From NCBI RefSeq assembly GCF_900110415.1, contig NZ_FODR01000018.1, positions 24,847-88,846 on the forward strand: 64,000 bases of DNA, in the 5' to 3' direction. A model generated the notes under the pieces. The model had not been told where the DNA came from, ran no database searches, and saw only the letters and a list, made by a program, of their open reading frames with translations. Of the stretch, positions 18,129 through 28,841 are shown piece after piece; the first letter of the stretch is position 1, and each line of letters begins with the position of its first letter. The translations under genes were made by a program, and so were the position numbers. The stretch is from Mucilaginibacter sp. OK283. GTDB lineage: Bacteria; Bacteroidota; Bacteroidia; Sphingobacteriales; Sphingobacteriaceae.

Positions 18129-18200
18129 TTTGAACATTTCGTGCCCTATTTATTCACTTTTGTACCCCTTCATCCATTTTTTCGGTCTATATTTTTGGCT
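18129..18200 (+). promoter_or_regulatory. Conserved upstream block of the GH5-lectin gene (copy C)
   Basis: TTTGAACATTTCGT followed by a CTATTTATTCACT run resembles the block before susC 2 (TTTGAACATTTGGTCTATAT), and CGGTCTATATTTTTGG occurs again 50 bases on. It ends about 300 bases before the GH5 start. This copy is more diverged than A and B. The remainder of 17856-18496 holds no gene that I can support. Confidence 0.4.
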
Positions 18201-18496
18201 GCCCGATCAATAAACCTGAGTGCGTTTTCAAAGTAATGACAACTATTTTCTTCCGGATATGGAACGAAGGTGCTGTTATTGAAACGAAGGCGATATTATC
18301 CGCTATCATTTTTATGGCAGGGAACAAATAAAACTAATTGCCAATTAAATTATCTATCTAATTCAAGTATCGCCAATATAGTTTTATGCATTTGATGATC
18401 ATGTAATAAGGCGGCTAAATGGATCTTTTACATCCACGATAGCCTACGCGCATTTCATTTTTATCGCTTTTACAAGAAACCAATTTTACATTAAAT

Positions 18497-20188
18497 ATGA
18501 GAACACTAAACTATTTTTTCGGCATCGCCATCGTTCTGGTGGCGTCGGGATGTCACAAGCAGGAGACTCCCGGTTCGGCAGTTACACCATTTGTCAAAAC
18601 CAGTAAAAAGACGTTGACTGCTACCAGCTACCCGAGTTACAACATTTCGCCACTTCCGCCCGATCAAACAGGGATGACAAGTACGGCAGTTCAGCTCGCT
18701 GCAAACATGACATTAGGATACAACATCGGCAACACAATGGAAGCCGCTCCTAATGAAAACGGATGGGGAAACCCCAATATTACCCAGGCGTTAATTGATA
18801 AGTTAAAGCAAAGCGGTTTTAATGCCATACGGATTCCTTGTAATTGGAATTGGTCACATGTACCTGATTCAACAACTGCAAAAATAGATCCGGCCTGGCT
18901 CGCCCGTGTGCAGCAGGTTGTTCAATACTGCGTTAACGACGGCATGTATGTGATATTAAATATACATTGGGACGGTGGATGGCTGGATGCCAATATTACC
19001 ACCGCCGCGCAAGCTGCAGTTAATGCCAAACAAAAGGCACTTTGGGAGCAAATTGCAACGCAAATGCGTGGTTTTGACCAACATTTGATTTTTGCCAGTG
19101 CAAACGAACCCCCTGCTTCAGATGCCACAGGGATGAGCATTCTGCTGTCCTATCATCAAACTTTTATCAACGCGGTCAGATCAACCGGCGGGCATAACAG
19201 TTATAGAACTTTGCTTATCCAGGGTCCGAGTACAGATATCGTGAAAACAAACAATCTGATGAACACTCTTCCCTCAGATCCCGCATCCAATCGTTTGATG
19301 GTTGAAGTGCATTACTATACCCCTTACAATTTTTGTTTGATGGACGGAGACGCATCATGGGGTAACATGTTTTATTATTGGGGTTCGGGGTATCACTCAA
19401 CCACCGATCCTACGCGTAATGCCACCTATGGCGAAGAGTCGGACCTGAACGGATATTTCCAGTCGATGAAGACGAAGTTTGTTGACCATGGCATCCCAGT
19501 TGTAATGGGCGAATTTGCAGCGGGGCGTCGCTCTCTTACAGGAGATGCGTATGATCTTCATATAGCTTCCAGAGCTTATTGGTATAATTATGTTATGCAC
19601 CAGGCATTGGCAAACGGAATGCTCCCGTTTCTTTGGGACACCGGTTCGATCATTGACAGGTCGACGTACGCTATAAAAGATCAACAGCAGTTAGCTGCGC
19701 TTGTGCAAGGAACACAGACAGCCTCCTCCTCCACAATTCAGGTTGGAAGCGTGTATCAGATAGTTAACAGGTTTAGTTTTAAAGCTTTGGAGATTGGCGG
19801 CTGGGCAAGTGCTAACGGAGCAACAGCAGATCAATGGGATTATTTGGGCGGACAAAACCAACAATTTAAAGTGCAAGCCGGGAGCGGCGGCCACTATTTG
19901 TTAACGCCTATGCATACAAGCGGGAAGTGTCTGGAGATATATAATTGGTCTGGCGCTAACGGAGGTATTGCCGATATATGGGCTTATACAGGTACGGGCG
20001 GTAATAATCAAAATTGGATACTTCAGGCAACTGATAATGGATACTACAAAATTATAAACGTAAATAGTGGGAAAGCCCTCGAAGTTGTTTCATCTTCAAC
20101 AGCAACTTCACTCAGAAATGGTACCGCGGTTGATCAATCGGACTACACCGGTGCCAAAAATCAGCAGTGGGCGTTTGTGAAAATATGA
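18497..20188 (+). CDS. GH5 endo-beta-glucanase with C-terminal ricin-type lectin domain (CBM13-like), lipoprotein
   Basis: 563 residues. The signal ends VASGC with Cys19 lipidated, so the enzyme is probably on the cell surface. The GH5 barrel (about 55-405) starts with GYNIGNTMEA and GWGNPNIT, the pattern of subfamily 4. The acid/base is Glu204 in ANEPP and the nucleophile is Glu339 in VVMGEFAA. Residues 415-563 form a beta-trefoil lectin with repeated QxW-type units (DQWDYLGGQNQQF, DIWAYTGTGGNNQNW, DQSDYTGAKNQQW). It would cut the beta-1,4-glucan backbone outside the cell while the lectin holds the polymer. The gene stands apart from the main cluster, just before the HTCS gene, with its own terminators. 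Confidence 0.92.
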   Translation: MRTLNYFFGIAIVLVASGCHKQETPGSAVTPFVKTSKKTLTATSYPSYNISPLPPDQTGMTSTAVQLAANMTLGYNIGNTMEAAPNENGWGNPNITQALIDKLKQSGFNAIRIPCNWNWSHVPDSTTAKIDPAWLARVQQVVQYCVNDGMYVILNIHWDGGWLDANITTAAQAAVNAKQKALWEQIATQMRGFDQHLIFASANEPPASDATGMSILLSYHQTFINAVRSTGGHNSYRTLLIQGPSTDIVKTNNLMNTLPSDPASNRLMVEVHYYTPYNFCLMDGDASWGNMFYYWGSGYHSTTDPTRNATYGEESDLNGYFQSMKTKFVDHGIPVVMGEFAAGRRSLTGDAYDLHIASRAYWYNYVMHQALANGMLPFLWDTGSIIDRSTYAIKDQQQLAALVQGTQTASSSTIQVGSVYQIVNRFSFKALEIGGWASANGATADQWDYLGGQNQQFKVQAGSGGHYLLTPMHTSGKCLEIYNWSGANGGIADIWAYTGTGGNNQNWILQATDNGYYKIINVNSGKALEVVSSSTATSLRNGTAVDQSDYTGAKNQQWAFVKI

Positions 20189-20304
20189 AGCATAAACGGG
20201 TACAAATCCATTTATGCAATGTGTTTAAAAATCGCTGTTAACCCAGTTCAAAAAATTAAAGACATCACAATAATAACTGTGATTTAGTTGAAGAAAGACA
20301 GGTC

Positions 20305-20337
20305 AATGCGTCCGGGGTGCGATACGGGCGCATTTTT
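20305..20337 (+). terminator. Terminator 1 after the GH5-lectin gene
   Basis: Stem AATGCGTCC with GGGCGCATT (one G-T pair), a 12-base loop, then a T run. Confidence 0.7.
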
Positions 20338-20384
20338 TAAGAGATCATAATAATATTGTGATTGTAATTGAAAAAAGGCTGGTC

Positions 20385-20417
20385 AATGCGTCCGGGGTGA
20401 GATACGGACGCATTTTT
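20385..20417 (+). terminator. Terminator 2 after the GH5-lectin gene
   Basis: A perfect 10-bp stem AATGCGTCCG with CGGACGCATT, loop of ten bases, followed by T-rich sequence. It is the second copy in the tandem repeat. Confidence 0.8.
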
Positions 20418-20544
20418 ATTTTAATAACCCGTCCTTTGAAAATCGACGTAAAAGTTGACACATGTCCGCTTATTATACAACATTTGTGCTACCTTAGTTT
20501 ACTAACTTTATAGAAGTTAATCTGTTGATTTTGGGCTTTCGATA

Positions 20545-23500
20545 ATGATCTCCATTCGCGTAAAATATTATTTTTTCCTTTTAGTTACATTAATTTTTGG
20601 ATGTATAAATGTTTTTGGGCAAAGCAGCCAGTACCGGTTTTCGCACCTCGATATTAGCGATGGCTTATCGCACAACCAGGTTAATTGCATTTTTAAAGAT
20701 TCGAAGGGCTTTATGTGGTTTGGCACTGCAGCTGGCCTCAACCGCTATGATGGTTACACATTTAAAGTATTTAAGCATGATGTAAATAGTAAAACGTCTG
20801 TTAATAATGATTATGTAGACAAAATTTTTGAAGGCCCTGATAAAAAGTTGTGGATATTTAGCCGCAGCGGTTTTTGTTTTTACGATCCCGAAACAGAGCG
20901 ATTTAGCAGTGATATGCAGCCGTTGCTCCGTTCTTTAAAGCTCCCCGCTTCTTCCAATGTTTCTAAAATAGTGCGGTCGGGCCCTGCCGATTTCTGGTTC
21001 TTATTCCCCGATGGTATTTACAGATACAATGCTATAACCAGGCAAACCAAACGCTATTATCATAGCGTTAATTCCATGCCATCGTTATACGCAAATTCCA
21101 TTGCCGACATTACCACTGATGCGAAGGGCAATGTATGGATTGTTTACAGCGAGGGCACGGTAGAGATGTTTGATGTTAAGCTCAACAAAATTGGCTACCG
21201 CACGGATGTTTTTAATAAGGCAACCAATAATAAAAACGGGGCCTACTCTTTAACGGTCGATAGCGATAATGATTTGTGGTTTTATGCACCATACGGTGGG
21301 TATGGTGTGTTTTACTATAAACCTTCAACGGGCATTTTGCGGCATATCGATAGGGAATCGGCCGGGGCAAAGTTAAAAGGGAATGCCATTAGCAGTATTA
21401 TTCAGGCCGATGACGGCCTGATATGGATTGCCATTGACCATGGTGGTATAAATATACTGGACAAAAAGAACTTTAAAATCACCTACCTGCTTAACCGCGA
21501 AGATGACCCCACATCATTAAAGCAAAACAGTGCAATACTCTACAAGGATGTTTCAGGTATTATATGGGCCGGTACTTTTAAAAAGGGGATAAGTTATTAC
21601 CATAAAAACATCATTAGGTTTCCTCTATACAGGCATTTTGCCTCAGACCCGGGTAGTTTAAGTTTTAACGATGTTTACAAATTTATAGAAGACAAACAGG
21701 GAAACTTGTGGATTGGCACCAATGGTGGCGGCCTGATTTATTTTAACCGCAAAACAGGCAAGTTTACCCAATATAAGCATGACCCGGGAAACGCAAATAG
21801 TTTGAGTAGTGACATTATTGTTGACCTATGTGTTGATCATGATCAAAAATTATGGATAGGTACCTATTTTGGCGGGTTGGATTGTTTTGACGGAACCACA
21901 TTTACCCATTACAAACATGATGATAAATTAGCCAACAGTATTGCCGAAGACAAGGTATGGAGCATTTTGGAAGATTCGTCGCACCGTTTATGGATAGGGA
22001 CGTTTGCAAGCGGGCTTGAAATTTTCGACAGGTCCAAAAATATATTTTACCATCCTTTTAAACAGGGTGAAATAAAGTCACCCATGATAATAACCATGTT
22101 TGAGGATAAGCGGGGCAACATATGGACCGGAGGATATTTGGGTATTGATGTAATATTAAAAAATGGCAAAGGAGTAACTCACTACAGCTCAAATGGTAGT
22201 AATACCAATAGTTTACTTGACAACATGGTAAACAATATCAATGAGGATAGCCGTGGTTTGATATGGATATCAACGGCAAGTGGGTTAAGCGTTTTCAATC
22301 CCAATACAAATACTTTTACATCGCTCACCAAAAAAAATGGACTGCCGGCGAATTCAATATCGAATACGCTGGAAGATAATAAAGGAACGATGTGGGTAAG
22401 CACTTCAAATGGGTTGAGCCATATTACCTTAACACCAAAGGCGACTGGTTTTAATTTCCGGTTCGAAAATTTTGACGAAACGGATGGCTTGCAAGGCCGT
22501 GAATTTAATATGAATTCCGCTTTAAAAACACACAGCGGCGAATTGATATTTGGAGGTGTTGACGGTTTTAATATTTTTGACCCTAAAAATTTAGAACCCA
22601 ATGTTAATAAGCTACAATTAATATTTACCGATTTTCAGCTATTCAATAAAAGTGTATCAGCCAATGAGGCTATTAACGGGCACGTAGTGCTATCAAAAGT
22701 AATATCGTTAACTAACAATATCATACTTAATCACAGCGAAAATATTTTCTCGATAGAATTTGCCGCCCTTGATTTTTTCAACCCCGGTAAAGTAAAATAT
22801 CAGTATATGCTGGAGGGATTTGATAAAGGTTGGGTAAATGCAGATAGTAGGACACGAAAGGCTAATTATACTAACCTGGATGGGGGGGATTATGTATTTA
22901 AGGTGCGGGTATCCAATTCCGGGGGCGCTTGGAATCCCAATTATATTTTGTTAAAGATCAAAATATTGCCGCCATTTTGGAAATCAACTTTTGCATATGT
23001 TGTTTACGTCGTACTGTTTCTGGGCATCCTTTTGCTTATCCGGCAACGCGGTATACAAAAAATAAAAAGACAATTCACGGCTGAACAGGAAAAGCAGGAA
23101 GCAAAATTACTAATCGAACAGGAGCGTAAGGAGGTTAAGCGTATGCAGGAGCTTGACCAACTGAAAACTAAATTTTTAACAAATGTAAGCCACGAATTCA
23201 GAACACCCCTTTCGCTGATCATGGCGCCGGTTGATAAAATGCTTACCCGTGCCGACCAGGAACAGAAACAACAGTTGGGCATGATAAGAAAGAATGCCAG
23301 ACGATTATTAAACCTGGTAAATCAGCTGCTTGATTTTCGTAAGATGGAAGTTCAGGAGTTGAAATTGCATAGCAAGCCCGGCGATATTGTGAAATTCATC
23401 AGCGAAATAAGCATGTCATTTACAGATATTGCCGAAGAAAAAGGGATTGATTTTGTCTTCGATACCACGATTGATTCGTTGTTTACCAGCTTTGACCATG

Positions 23501-24741
23501 ATAAGATAGAAAGGATATTGTTTAACCTGCTATCAAATGCCTTTAAATTTACGCCATCCGGCGGCCAGGTAAGCGTTCTGCTCAATGTGGATGGGAAGAC
23601 CGCTGACGCCCCGCTTGAGATTAAGGTGATTGATACTGGTATTGGTATTCCGCTTGAAAAACAAGGTAAAATTTTCGAGCGTTTTTTTCAACACGATATT
23701 CCTGAATCGATGATTAATCAAGGCAGCGGCATCGGCCTGGCAATTACACATGAGTTTGTGAAGATGCATGGAGGAGAAATAACGGTTGAGAGTGTGCCAG
23801 ATCACGGCAGCTGTTTTATCATTAAACTGCCATTTGTTATTTATGCAGGGCTGGAAACGGATATAGTAGCCGGCGACGAGGCTGATATTGAGAATCCGGG
23901 TGAAGATAGCCACAATGAAATTAAAACCGTACCAAAACAGCAACGGGCAAATAAAATGCCGGTGGTTCTTTTAGTTGAGGATAACGATGATTTTCGTTTT
24001 TACCTGAAAGACAATTTAAAAGAAATATTCTTTTTAATCGAAGCTTCAAACGGAAGGGAAGGCTGGCAGAAAGCTCTTTCGCAACATCCGGATATTATTG
24101 TAAGCGATATCAGTATGCCCGAGATGACAGGAATTGAGTTATGCAAAAAACTAAAGAATGATAAACGTACATCGCACATTCCCGTTGTTTTGCTAACCGC
24201 ATTAACGGGTGATGAAGAACAAATAAAAGGTTTGGAAATTGGTGCTAATGATTACATGACAAAACCGTTTAATTTCGAAATACTTCTTTCAAAAATCAAA
24301 AATATCTTAACCCTTCGGGATACCTATAAAAGGACATACAAAAAACAAATGGATGTGCAATTACAGGAAACACCTTTGCCAAATGAAGATGAGAAACTGT
24401 TAAGGAGTATAGTAGAATATATAGAACTTAATATCTTAAATGATAGCCTATCGGTAGAAGAATTGAGCCGCAAAATGAACATGAGCCGCGGATCGTTGTA
24501 TAATAAAGTTTTGATGCTTACGGGCAAATCCCCGGTTGAATTTATCCGTTCAATAAGGCTAAAAAAAGCGGTGTATTTACTCGAGAATAGCCAAATGACA
24601 ATTAGCCAGATTTGTTACGAAGTTGGCTTCAATACCCCCAAATACTTTACAAAGTTATTCAAGGATGAGTATAAGACTCTTCCTTCTGCCTATATCAGTT
24701 CTATCCGCCAAAAGAAACTATCCGAAGCTGATGAACAATAG
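20545..24741 (+). CDS. Hybrid two-component system sensor/regulator (HTCS)
   Basis: 1398 residues combining sensor, kinase and regulator in one chain. A signal peptide (about 1-28) leads into a periplasmic two-propeller sensor made of Reg_prop repeats (recurring W-x-G-T and LWIGT), then a Y_Y_Y domain (about 735-805) and a transmembrane helix (about 812-832). The cytoplasmic part has HisKA with His883 in NVSHEFRTPLSLI, HATPase (LLSNAFKFTP, DTGIGIP), a receiver domain with Asp1188 in VSDISMPEMTG, and a C-terminal AraC-type DNA-binding domain (about 1295-1390). Such proteins bind a specific oligosaccharide and switch on the neighbouring susC operon. It is the only regulator of this kind in the window. 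Confidence 0.96.
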   Translation: MISIRVKYYFFLLVTLIFGCINVFGQSSQYRFSHLDISDGLSHNQVNCIFKDSKGFMWFGTAAGLNRYDGYTFKVFKHDVNSKTSVNNDYVDKIFEGPDKKLWIFSRSGFCFYDPETERFSSDMQPLLRSLKLPASSNVSKIVRSGPADFWFLFPDGIYRYNAITRQTKRYYHSVNSMPSLYANSIADITTDAKGNVWIVYSEGTVEMFDVKLNKIGYRTDVFNKATNNKNGAYSLTVDSDNDLWFYAPYGGYGVFYYKPSTGILRHIDRESAGAKLKGNAISSIIQADDGLIWIAIDHGGINILDKKNFKITYLLNREDDPTSLKQNSAILYKDVSGIIWAGTFKKGISYYHKNIIRFPLYRHFASDPGSLSFNDVYKFIEDKQGNLWIGTNGGGLIYFNRKTGKFTQYKHDPGNANSLSSDIIVDLCVDHDQKLWIGTYFGGLDCFDGTTFTHYKHDDKLANSIAEDKVWSILEDSSHRLWIGTFASGLEIFDRSKNIFYHPFKQGEIKSPMIITMFEDKRGNIWTGGYLGIDVILKNGKGVTHYSSNGSNTNSLLDNMVNNINEDSRGLIWISTASGLSVFNPNTNTFTSLTKKNGLPANSISNTLEDNKGTMWVSTSNGLSHITLTPKATGFNFRFENFDETDGLQGREFNMNSALKTHSGELIFGGVDGFNIFDPKNLEPNVNKLQLIFTDFQLFNKSVSANEAINGHVVLSKVISLTNNIILNHSENIFSIEFAALDFFNPGKVKYQYMLEGFDKGWVNADSRTRKANYTNLDGGDYVFKVRVSNSGGAWNPNYILLKIKILPPFWKSTFAYVVYVVLFLGILLLIRQRGIQKIKRQFTAEQEKQEAKLLIEQERKEVKRMQELDQLKTKFLTNVSHEFRTPLSLIMAPVDKMLTRADQEQKQQLGMIRKNARRLLNLVNQLLDFRKMEVQELKLHSKPGDIVKFISEISMSFTDIAEEKGIDFVFDTTIDSLFTSFDHDKIERILFNLLSNAFKFTPSGGQVSVLLNVDGKTADAPLEIKVIDTGIGIPLEKQGKIFERFFQHDIPESMINQGSGIGLAITHEFVKMHGGEITVESVPDHGSCFIIKLPFVIYAGLETDIVAGDEADIENPGEDSHNEIKTVPKQQRANKMPVVLLVEDNDDFRFYLKDNLKEIFFLIEASNGREGWQKALSQHPDIIVSDISMPEMTGIELCKKLKNDKRTSHIPVVLLTALTGDEEQIKGLEIGANDYMTKPFNFEILLSKIKNILTLRDTYKRTYKKQMDVQLQETPLPNEDEKLLRSIVEYIELNILNDSLSVEELSRKMNMSRGSLYNKVLMLTGKSPVEFIRSIRLKKAVYLLENSQMTISQICYEVGFNTPKYFTKLFKDEYKTLPSAYISSIRQKKLSEADEQ

Positions 24742-25638
24742 CTTTCACAAAGCAGGGCAAACACATCTAATTGGGTTAACATAACTTAACACATTTCAAA
24801 TATATTTTTTATAAATATTTGATAATCAATACTTTGAATTTTAACATGGTTAACACTAAATGACCGCGTAATTTAGCCGAATCCCAATATTTGTACCGGT
24901 TGTTGGCCATTACAATTCCCTTTGGTAACTGGGGCATTTAAACAGGATCAGCCAATAGAAACAAGGTATCGTTTGATGCTTATATCTTCGCGACGCTATA
25001 AGCTTATTCCGTTAGCTATAATTAAATAACAGCTTATCGCCGTTAACTATTTAGATACGTTCGCCCTGTTTCACGTCGTTGTAACGCCGTTATCCATTTC
25101 GTGTTTGGCTCCAATTAGCTAATAGTCCACAAAGTCCTTCAAGGATTCCGTGGCCCTGAATTACTATATAAGTTTTTGTCGTGATATAAGGTGTAATGAC
25201 TATGTTTTGATTTGTAATTTGTTTATTTTAAATGAGTTATGGTCGTTTGAACATTTGGTCTATATTTTTACTCAACTCTGCCACTTTCCATTTTTAAAGT
25301 TACCATAGTTTCATCCCCTGGAATATAAGTGTAATGTATTTAAAGATATTGCTTTTGTAAGATGTTCCACCAATTACCAATAGGACCAACAGTTAACTAA
25401 TTTTTTGAATTACGTAATCATGTGTCTGGCTGTACCTGAAGTTTTTTAACTGATAGTTCGGGCAGTCGTCTTATATGAGGAAGCCAACAGCAAATAGTTT
25501 CAAAAAGTTGTTTTTGGGTATTTGTTTATCCAAAAAGATTATGATAACAAAAATAAATTATGAATGAAAAAAAAACCAATTAAGCACTAACCAAAAAACA
25601 AATGAATCAATTATCAAACCTTAAAATCCTATTACCAG
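24742..25638. other. Long intergenic region between HTCS and susC 2
   Basis: About 900 bases with no supportable gene; the short frames are AT-rich and without recognisable product. It holds regulatory copy B at 25245-25327 and a short palindrome ATTACGTAAT at 25409-25418. A long leader before susC is common in HTCS-controlled loci. Confidence 0.7.
25245..25327 (+). promoter_or_regulatory. Conserved upstream block of susC 2 (copy B)
   Basis: It begins TTTGAACATTTGGTCTATAT, ends with GGAATATAA, and aligns almost without gaps to 1492-1577 upstream of susC 1. It lies about 310-395 bases before the susC start. A further shared motif, CACCAATTA, follows in both leaders (25368 and 1618). It is the best candidate for the HTCS binding site and promoter. 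Confidence 0.55.
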
Positions 25639-28600
25639 ATGGATAAAAATTTACAAAAGAGAGTGAAATACCAGATTTCATTAATTATCGCGGGCATATT
25701 TTTTTATATTTCTGCCCATGCACAAACCGTAAACATTACGGGTAAAATAACAAGTGCCGACGATGGTCAGCCAATACAGGGAGCAAGTGTTAAAATTAAA
25801 GGGACGGGCCTTGGATCTATATCCACCATTGATGGTAGCTATACAATAGCTGCTGAGCCAGGCAAAGTATTAGTTTTTAGCTTTTTAGGTTTTGCTAAAC
25901 GGGAAGTAACTGTTAAACAAGCCGGAGCAATTAATGTTAGGCTGAATTCAACATCCAGTAACTTAAATGAGGCGGTGGTTATTGGTTATGCCAGGGTACA
26001 AAGAAAAGATAATACCGGGGCCATAAGTTCCATATCGGGTAACGAATTGCGCTTAACACAACCCACTACTTTTGACCAGGCCCTGCAGGGAAAAGTTGCA
26101 GGTGTAGTAGTGCAGCAGATATCAGGTCAGCCTGGTGGTGGCGTATCTATTCAGATACGTGGTGTATCCTCAATATCAGGCGCTAATGCGCCGTTGGTTG
26201 TTATAGATGGTGTTATTATTCCTCCGGCTACCGACCCTGGTCACGGTTCCAATCCCTTAAGTGGTATCAATCCTAACGACATCGAATCACTCGACGTATT
26301 GAAAGATGCATCTGCAACTGCCATATATGGTTCTCAGGCTACCAATGGTGTTATCGTTATTACCACAAAAAGAGGTAAAGCAGGGCGCCCAACAGTAAAT
26401 TACGATTTTTATACCGGTTACCAGGAGATTCGTAACAGGCTCCCTACCGTGGACTTACAACAGTTGGCAACATTTTTGAATGCCCGCGCACAAGTTTGGG
26501 GCTACGGTACAAGGCCAGAATTAGCCAATCCGCAATATTTAGGTAAGGGTACCGACTGGCAAAGTGAATTATTCCGTAAAGCGCCGATGACCAGTCATAC
26601 ACTTTCTGTAAGCGGTGGTGATGATAAAACCCAATATTATATATCGGGGTCTTATTTCAACCAGCAAGGTATAGCGCTTGGATCCGCTTTCAAAAGATAC
26701 TCGGTACGTTTGAACCTGGACACTAAGACCACTAAATGGTTAAAACTGGGAACCAGCCTTCAGTTTTTTCGTGTTTATGAAAACACAGTTTCCACTGATG
26801 GCGGTGTAATTGGCCAAGCGTTAAGCATGACACCCGATGTTCCGGTAAAAAACGCCGATGGTTCATATGGCGGTGTTGTTGCCACGGATGGTTGGGTACC
26901 GCCTGTTGCAAACCCTGTAGGCATAGCCTCGCTTTTAAAAAACGAATCTGCAAGATATGAAGCGTATACCAACGCTTATGCCGAAATACAGTTTACTACA
27001 GATTTGTCATTCCGTACAGAAGTATCTGGTAACTTTACATTTGGTACCCACGATGCTTTTAATCCGGTTTTTATATTTGGTAACGCATCTGTTAATGTCT
27101 CCAACCCCGTTAACAGCGCCAGCTCGGATATTAATCACGACTACAACACTACCTGGCGCCAATATTTAACTTTTAACCATAATTTCAAGAAATCTAAATT
27201 CAATATTTTAGGAGGGCACGAAGCAAATACAGATTATTACGAAAATGTAAGCGCCGGGCGTAAAAATTTCGTTTCAAATAATGTGCAGGCTATTAGTGCC
27301 GGTGATCCTACAGTTGTAACAAATGGTGGCGATCATGGTCCCGGTGGCTCATCGGAATCTTATTTCGGCCGGGTTAATTTTTCCTGGGACGATAAATATC
27401 TGATCACTGGTAACCTGCGCAACGATGGTTCTTCAAAGTTTCCGGTTGACCGTAATTGGGCTGTTACCTATTCAGGAGCATTTGCCTGGAAAATTAATAA
27501 CGAGGCGTTTTTAAAAAGTGTAAAATCTATAGATGAATTGAAACTGAGACTTGGTTATGGGCTTACCAACAACCAGGGTATACCGGGCAATACTTATACA
27601 ACCCAACTTACAACAGTTCCTACCGGTTTATCAGGTGTTTCGCAGTTTCAAAGCAATTTGCCAAATCCAGACGTAACCTGGGAAAAAACAAATTATTATA
27701 ATGCCGGGCTTGACGCAACGTTTTTTAACGGCCGCATAAACTTGTCGTTTGATGCTTACGACCGCGAAACACACGGGCTTTTATTAAAAATTCCGCTTCC
27801 TGAATTTAGCGGTACTACTACGAATTGGTCGCCGGGGGCCATGGCTGCACCTTATGTAAACGTTGGTTCTATTCGCAACAGGGGGTTTGATTTCCGTATT
27901 AGCACTACTAATACCAACAGCAAAAACTTTACATGGAAAAGTGATTTTACCTTTTCACGAAATGTGAACACAGTACTCAGTTTAGGTTCTGGCGGAAGTG
28001 ATGCCAGCTTAACAACTTCGGTTCAAAAAACCGTAGTAGGGCAGTCAATCGGCGAATTTTATGGCTACTTATATGATGGCATATTTGCAAAGCCAAGTGA
28101 CTTTCAAAACCATGCCCGGACTGCTGATCAAAGCGGAAAACCTTATCCAATTACACCTGCTTTTGGCGGTATCTGGTACGGCGACCGTATGTTTAAGGAC
28201 CTGAATGGCGATGGTATTATCGATACCAGAGACCAAACTTTCCTGGGCTCGCCTCTGCCTAAATTCCAATATGGGTTCAACAACTCATTTACCTACAAAA
28301 ATTTCGGCCTGAATATCTTCTTCAGTGGTAGTTATGGCAACAAAGTTTATAACCAATTGGCTGTATCACAAACCAGTTCACAAAATAACACATCCTATTT
28401 TGTCCAGGTATTAGATTACGCGAAATATGCTATGGTAAATCCCCAAGGTTCATCATCTGATATTAACAACGTGTATATTTCAAACCCGAATACATCGGTT
28501 GTAGGTTTAAGACAGGATAACGTCACCAATTATAATAATCGCCCTTCTACTTTGTGGATCGAAGATGCTTCATTCCTTCGTTGTAAAAATATCAGGTTAG

Positions 28601-28812
28601 ATTACAGTTTTCCGGAAAGCATGTTGTCGAAAATATTTTTGCACTCAGTCCGTGTGTACGCTAACGTATCCAACGTATTTGTAATCACAAAATATAAAGG
28701 GATGGATCCTGAAATTGGTACATGGAATCCCCTTCAGGGCGGTGTGGATGGCGGTAACTATCCTATGCCACGCGTATTTACTATTGGTGCAAGCCTAACC
28801 TTTAACAAATAA
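25639..28812 (+). CDS. SusC/RagA-family TonB-linked outer membrane protein (pair 2)
   Basis: 1057 residues: signal peptide (about 1-29, ISAHAQ), carboxypeptidase-like domain (VNITGKITSADDGQPIQGAS), TonB box region EAVVIGYARVQRKD, plug (VVIDGVIIPP, LKDASATAIYGSQATNG) and a beta-barrel to the C-terminal FTIGASLTFNK. It imports the oligosaccharides released at the surface by the GH5 enzymes. It heads a run of 14 co-directional genes and lies downstream of the HTCS gene, the standard layout of an inducible polysaccharide locus. It is clearly a paralogue of, not a copy of, the transporter at 1950. Confidence 0.96.
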   Translation: MDKNLQKRVKYQISLIIAGIFFYISAHAQTVNITGKITSADDGQPIQGASVKIKGTGLGSISTIDGSYTIAAEPGKVLVFSFLGFAKREVTVKQAGAINVRLNSTSSNLNEAVVIGYARVQRKDNTGAISSISGNELRLTQPTTFDQALQGKVAGVVVQQISGQPGGGVSIQIRGVSSISGANAPLVVIDGVIIPPATDPGHGSNPLSGINPNDIESLDVLKDASATAIYGSQATNGVIVITTKRGKAGRPTVNYDFYTGYQEIRNRLPTVDLQQLATFLNARAQVWGYGTRPELANPQYLGKGTDWQSELFRKAPMTSHTLSVSGGDDKTQYYISGSYFNQQGIALGSAFKRYSVRLNLDTKTTKWLKLGTSLQFFRVYENTVSTDGGVIGQALSMTPDVPVKNADGSYGGVVATDGWVPPVANPVGIASLLKNESARYEAYTNAYAEIQFTTDLSFRTEVSGNFTFGTHDAFNPVFIFGNASVNVSNPVNSASSDINHDYNTTWRQYLTFNHNFKKSKFNILGGHEANTDYYENVSAGRKNFVSNNVQAISAGDPTVVTNGGDHGPGGSSESYFGRVNFSWDDKYLITGNLRNDGSSKFPVDRNWAVTYSGAFAWKINNEAFLKSVKSIDELKLRLGYGLTNNQGIPGNTYTTQLTTVPTGLSGVSQFQSNLPNPDVTWEKTNYYNAGLDATFFNGRINLSFDAYDRETHGLLLKIPLPEFSGTTTNWSPGAMAAPYVNVGSIRNRGFDFRISTTNTNSKNFTWKSDFTFSRNVNTVLSLGSGGSDASLTTSVQKTVVGQSIGEFYGYLYDGIFAKPSDFQNHARTADQSGKPYPITPAFGGIWYGDRMFKDLNGDGIIDTRDQTFLGSPLPKFQYGFNNSFTYKNFGLNIFFSGSYGNKVYNQLAVSQTSSQNNTSYFVQVLDYAKYAMVNPQGSSSDINNVYISNPNTSVVGLRQDNVTNYNNRPSTLWIEDASFLRCKNIRLDYSFPESMLSKIFLHSVRVYANVSNVFVITKYKGMDPEIGTWNPLQGGVDGGNYPMPRVFTIGASLTFNK

Positions 28813-28841
28813 AATGATTACCAATTTTAAAAAGATATTTT

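Larger units (their letters stand above)
20261..20417 (+). repeat. Tandem duplication, two units of about 77 bases (period 80)
   Basis: Unit 1 (20261-20337) and unit 2 (20341-20417) share GA-ATCA near the start, a GGTCAATGCGTCCGGGGTG run and the trailing CGCATTTTT. Each unit contains a complete terminator-like hairpin. The copies differ at scattered positions, so the duplication is not very recent. Confidence 0.85.
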
